Positions 63,232 through 64,000 of a stretch of 64,000 nucleotides of DNA are shown here, in pieces (positions within the stretch are counted from its first letter, which is position 1; each line of letters opens with the position of its first letter). The translations under genes and the position numbers were made by a program. Origin of the DNA: Paraspadella gotoi (Eukaryota; Chaetognatha); contig CM119266.1 of NCBI GenBank assembly GCA_051294375.1, forward strand, positions 1,679,554-1,743,553, given 5' to 3'. Under the pieces are notes generated by a model. The model was not told the DNA's origin. It worked only from the letters and a program-made list of their open reading frames with translations, and did not search any database.

Positions 63232-64000
63232 GTAAGGAAGGGGAGATGGTGAGGGGTGGACTGGGGGAAGATGGGGGGAGGAAATTGATTGGTAGATAAA
63301 GATAAAGAGCTGCGTCGAAAATTAGTCGTGTTCTGACGGGAGGGACGATGAGGGACATACGACATACGACATATGGTTATGATAACTGTGATAACAAAGG
63401 TTAAGGGCAATAATGAAGGTTGCGAAGAATTGTAATGACTTACGATAAACTAGGAAATAATGATGTAAAGCGATGATGACTGAATTTTACATAATTTCAA
63501 CCGCGACGACGAACCTGCTGCTGCTGCCGCGTCGGCTGCGGCGACGACAACGAAACGCAACGACGCCGCAAGCAGCGGAGTTCATTAGTCTAGATCAAAA
63601 TTTTTTGAATTTTTTTTTTTCATCCGCGCGAAGAATGATCGCGACCCGCGTTCATCAGGCCCCCGCTGCCGTCGCGCTCGTTGGAAAAACGATATGCTAA
63701 TCTCTCGCGCTTTTTACTTTAAACTCTCTTCGTCGCGCATTATGCAAATCGTTTTTCGCTCCTTTTTTTTTTCTTCCGTAAATCACCTGAATTTCCCTTT
63801 CCCCCCCATTCTCCTCTCCTCCACCGCATCTACTTTACGATTTATTATTTACTCCGGTTATGGTTTTCGCTTCTCGCTTCTCGTATCCCCCTGTCCACTG
63901 GACAGTGTCCAGTGTCCACCCCTCTCCGCTTCCGATGTTCTTTAATATCTGCGTTGCTTTCGAGAGGAGACGGTGGGGGGCGGGGTGAAGGGCGGAATGA
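63232..64000. other. Right edge, probably ANKRD54 intron
   Basis: A donor GTAAGG at 63232 opens an intron. I find no convincing continuation of the ANKRD54 C terminus before the window ends. GC-rich trinucleotide stretches near 63510-63580 and a GTGTCCACT duplication near 63895-63915 are present. Confidence 0.45.

Overview
The window is eukaryotic, nuclear and animal. It carries intron-containing genes with GT-AG junctions and a cluster of replication-dependent histone genes whose 3' ends are stem-loops rather than poly(A) signals. It also carries animal-type genes: a p120/delta-catenin, a caspase with two death-effector domains, FUT8, a septin of the 6/8/11 group and GLYR1. Coding exons are GC-rich, while introns and spacers are very AT-rich. 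I cannot assign a phylum; a compact-genome marine invertebrate is plausible, but that is only inference.

Layout. Positions 1-317 hold the last exon of an importin alpha. From about 1.2 to 6.7 kb lie mobile-element debris and a broken chimera in which a SAP30BP-like coding sequence sits between a histone H4 promoter and the 3' part of an H4 gene. From 6.8 to 21.7 kb is the histone cluster, arranged as divergent pairs rather than a tandem quintet: H2A/H2B, H4/H3, a lone H4, H1, H4/pseudo-H3 and H2B/H2A. A five-exon Atg8/GABARAP-family gene is lodged inside it. Intergenic DNA here holds a miniature LTR retrotransposon (TRIM), its solo LTRs, tRNA-derived SINEs, inverted-repeat elements and a 70-bp tandem array.

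From 23 to 64 kb is a gene-dense region of conserved single genes. They are the PP2A scaffold subunit (minus strand), ZMAT5, nucleostemin GNL3/GNL3L, a single-exon caspase-8-like gene, GLYR1, FUT8, a septin, delta-catenin, a BED/C2H2 zinc-finger gene, the DNA glycosylase MPG, SCOC, and the 5' part of ANKRD54, which runs off the window. Apart from their chromatin, RNA and signalling roles these genes do not form one pathway.

The histone genes look functional. The three H4 proteins are identical, the 3' stem-loops are intact, and a downstream purine-rich element is conserved. An element AGGT(T/A)CGAT is shared by every H4 promoter and the H1 promoter. The most unusual items are the H4-SAP30BP-H4 chimera, an Atg8-family protein whose terminal glycine codon is replaced by a stop, a decayed H3 whose tail is read in a second frame, the TRIM, and an in-frame duplicated splice acceptor in ANKRD54. 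Several otherwise good genes (importin alpha, GLYR1, the zinc-finger gene) carry one apparent small indel each, so assembly error must be considered when judging any single frameshift.
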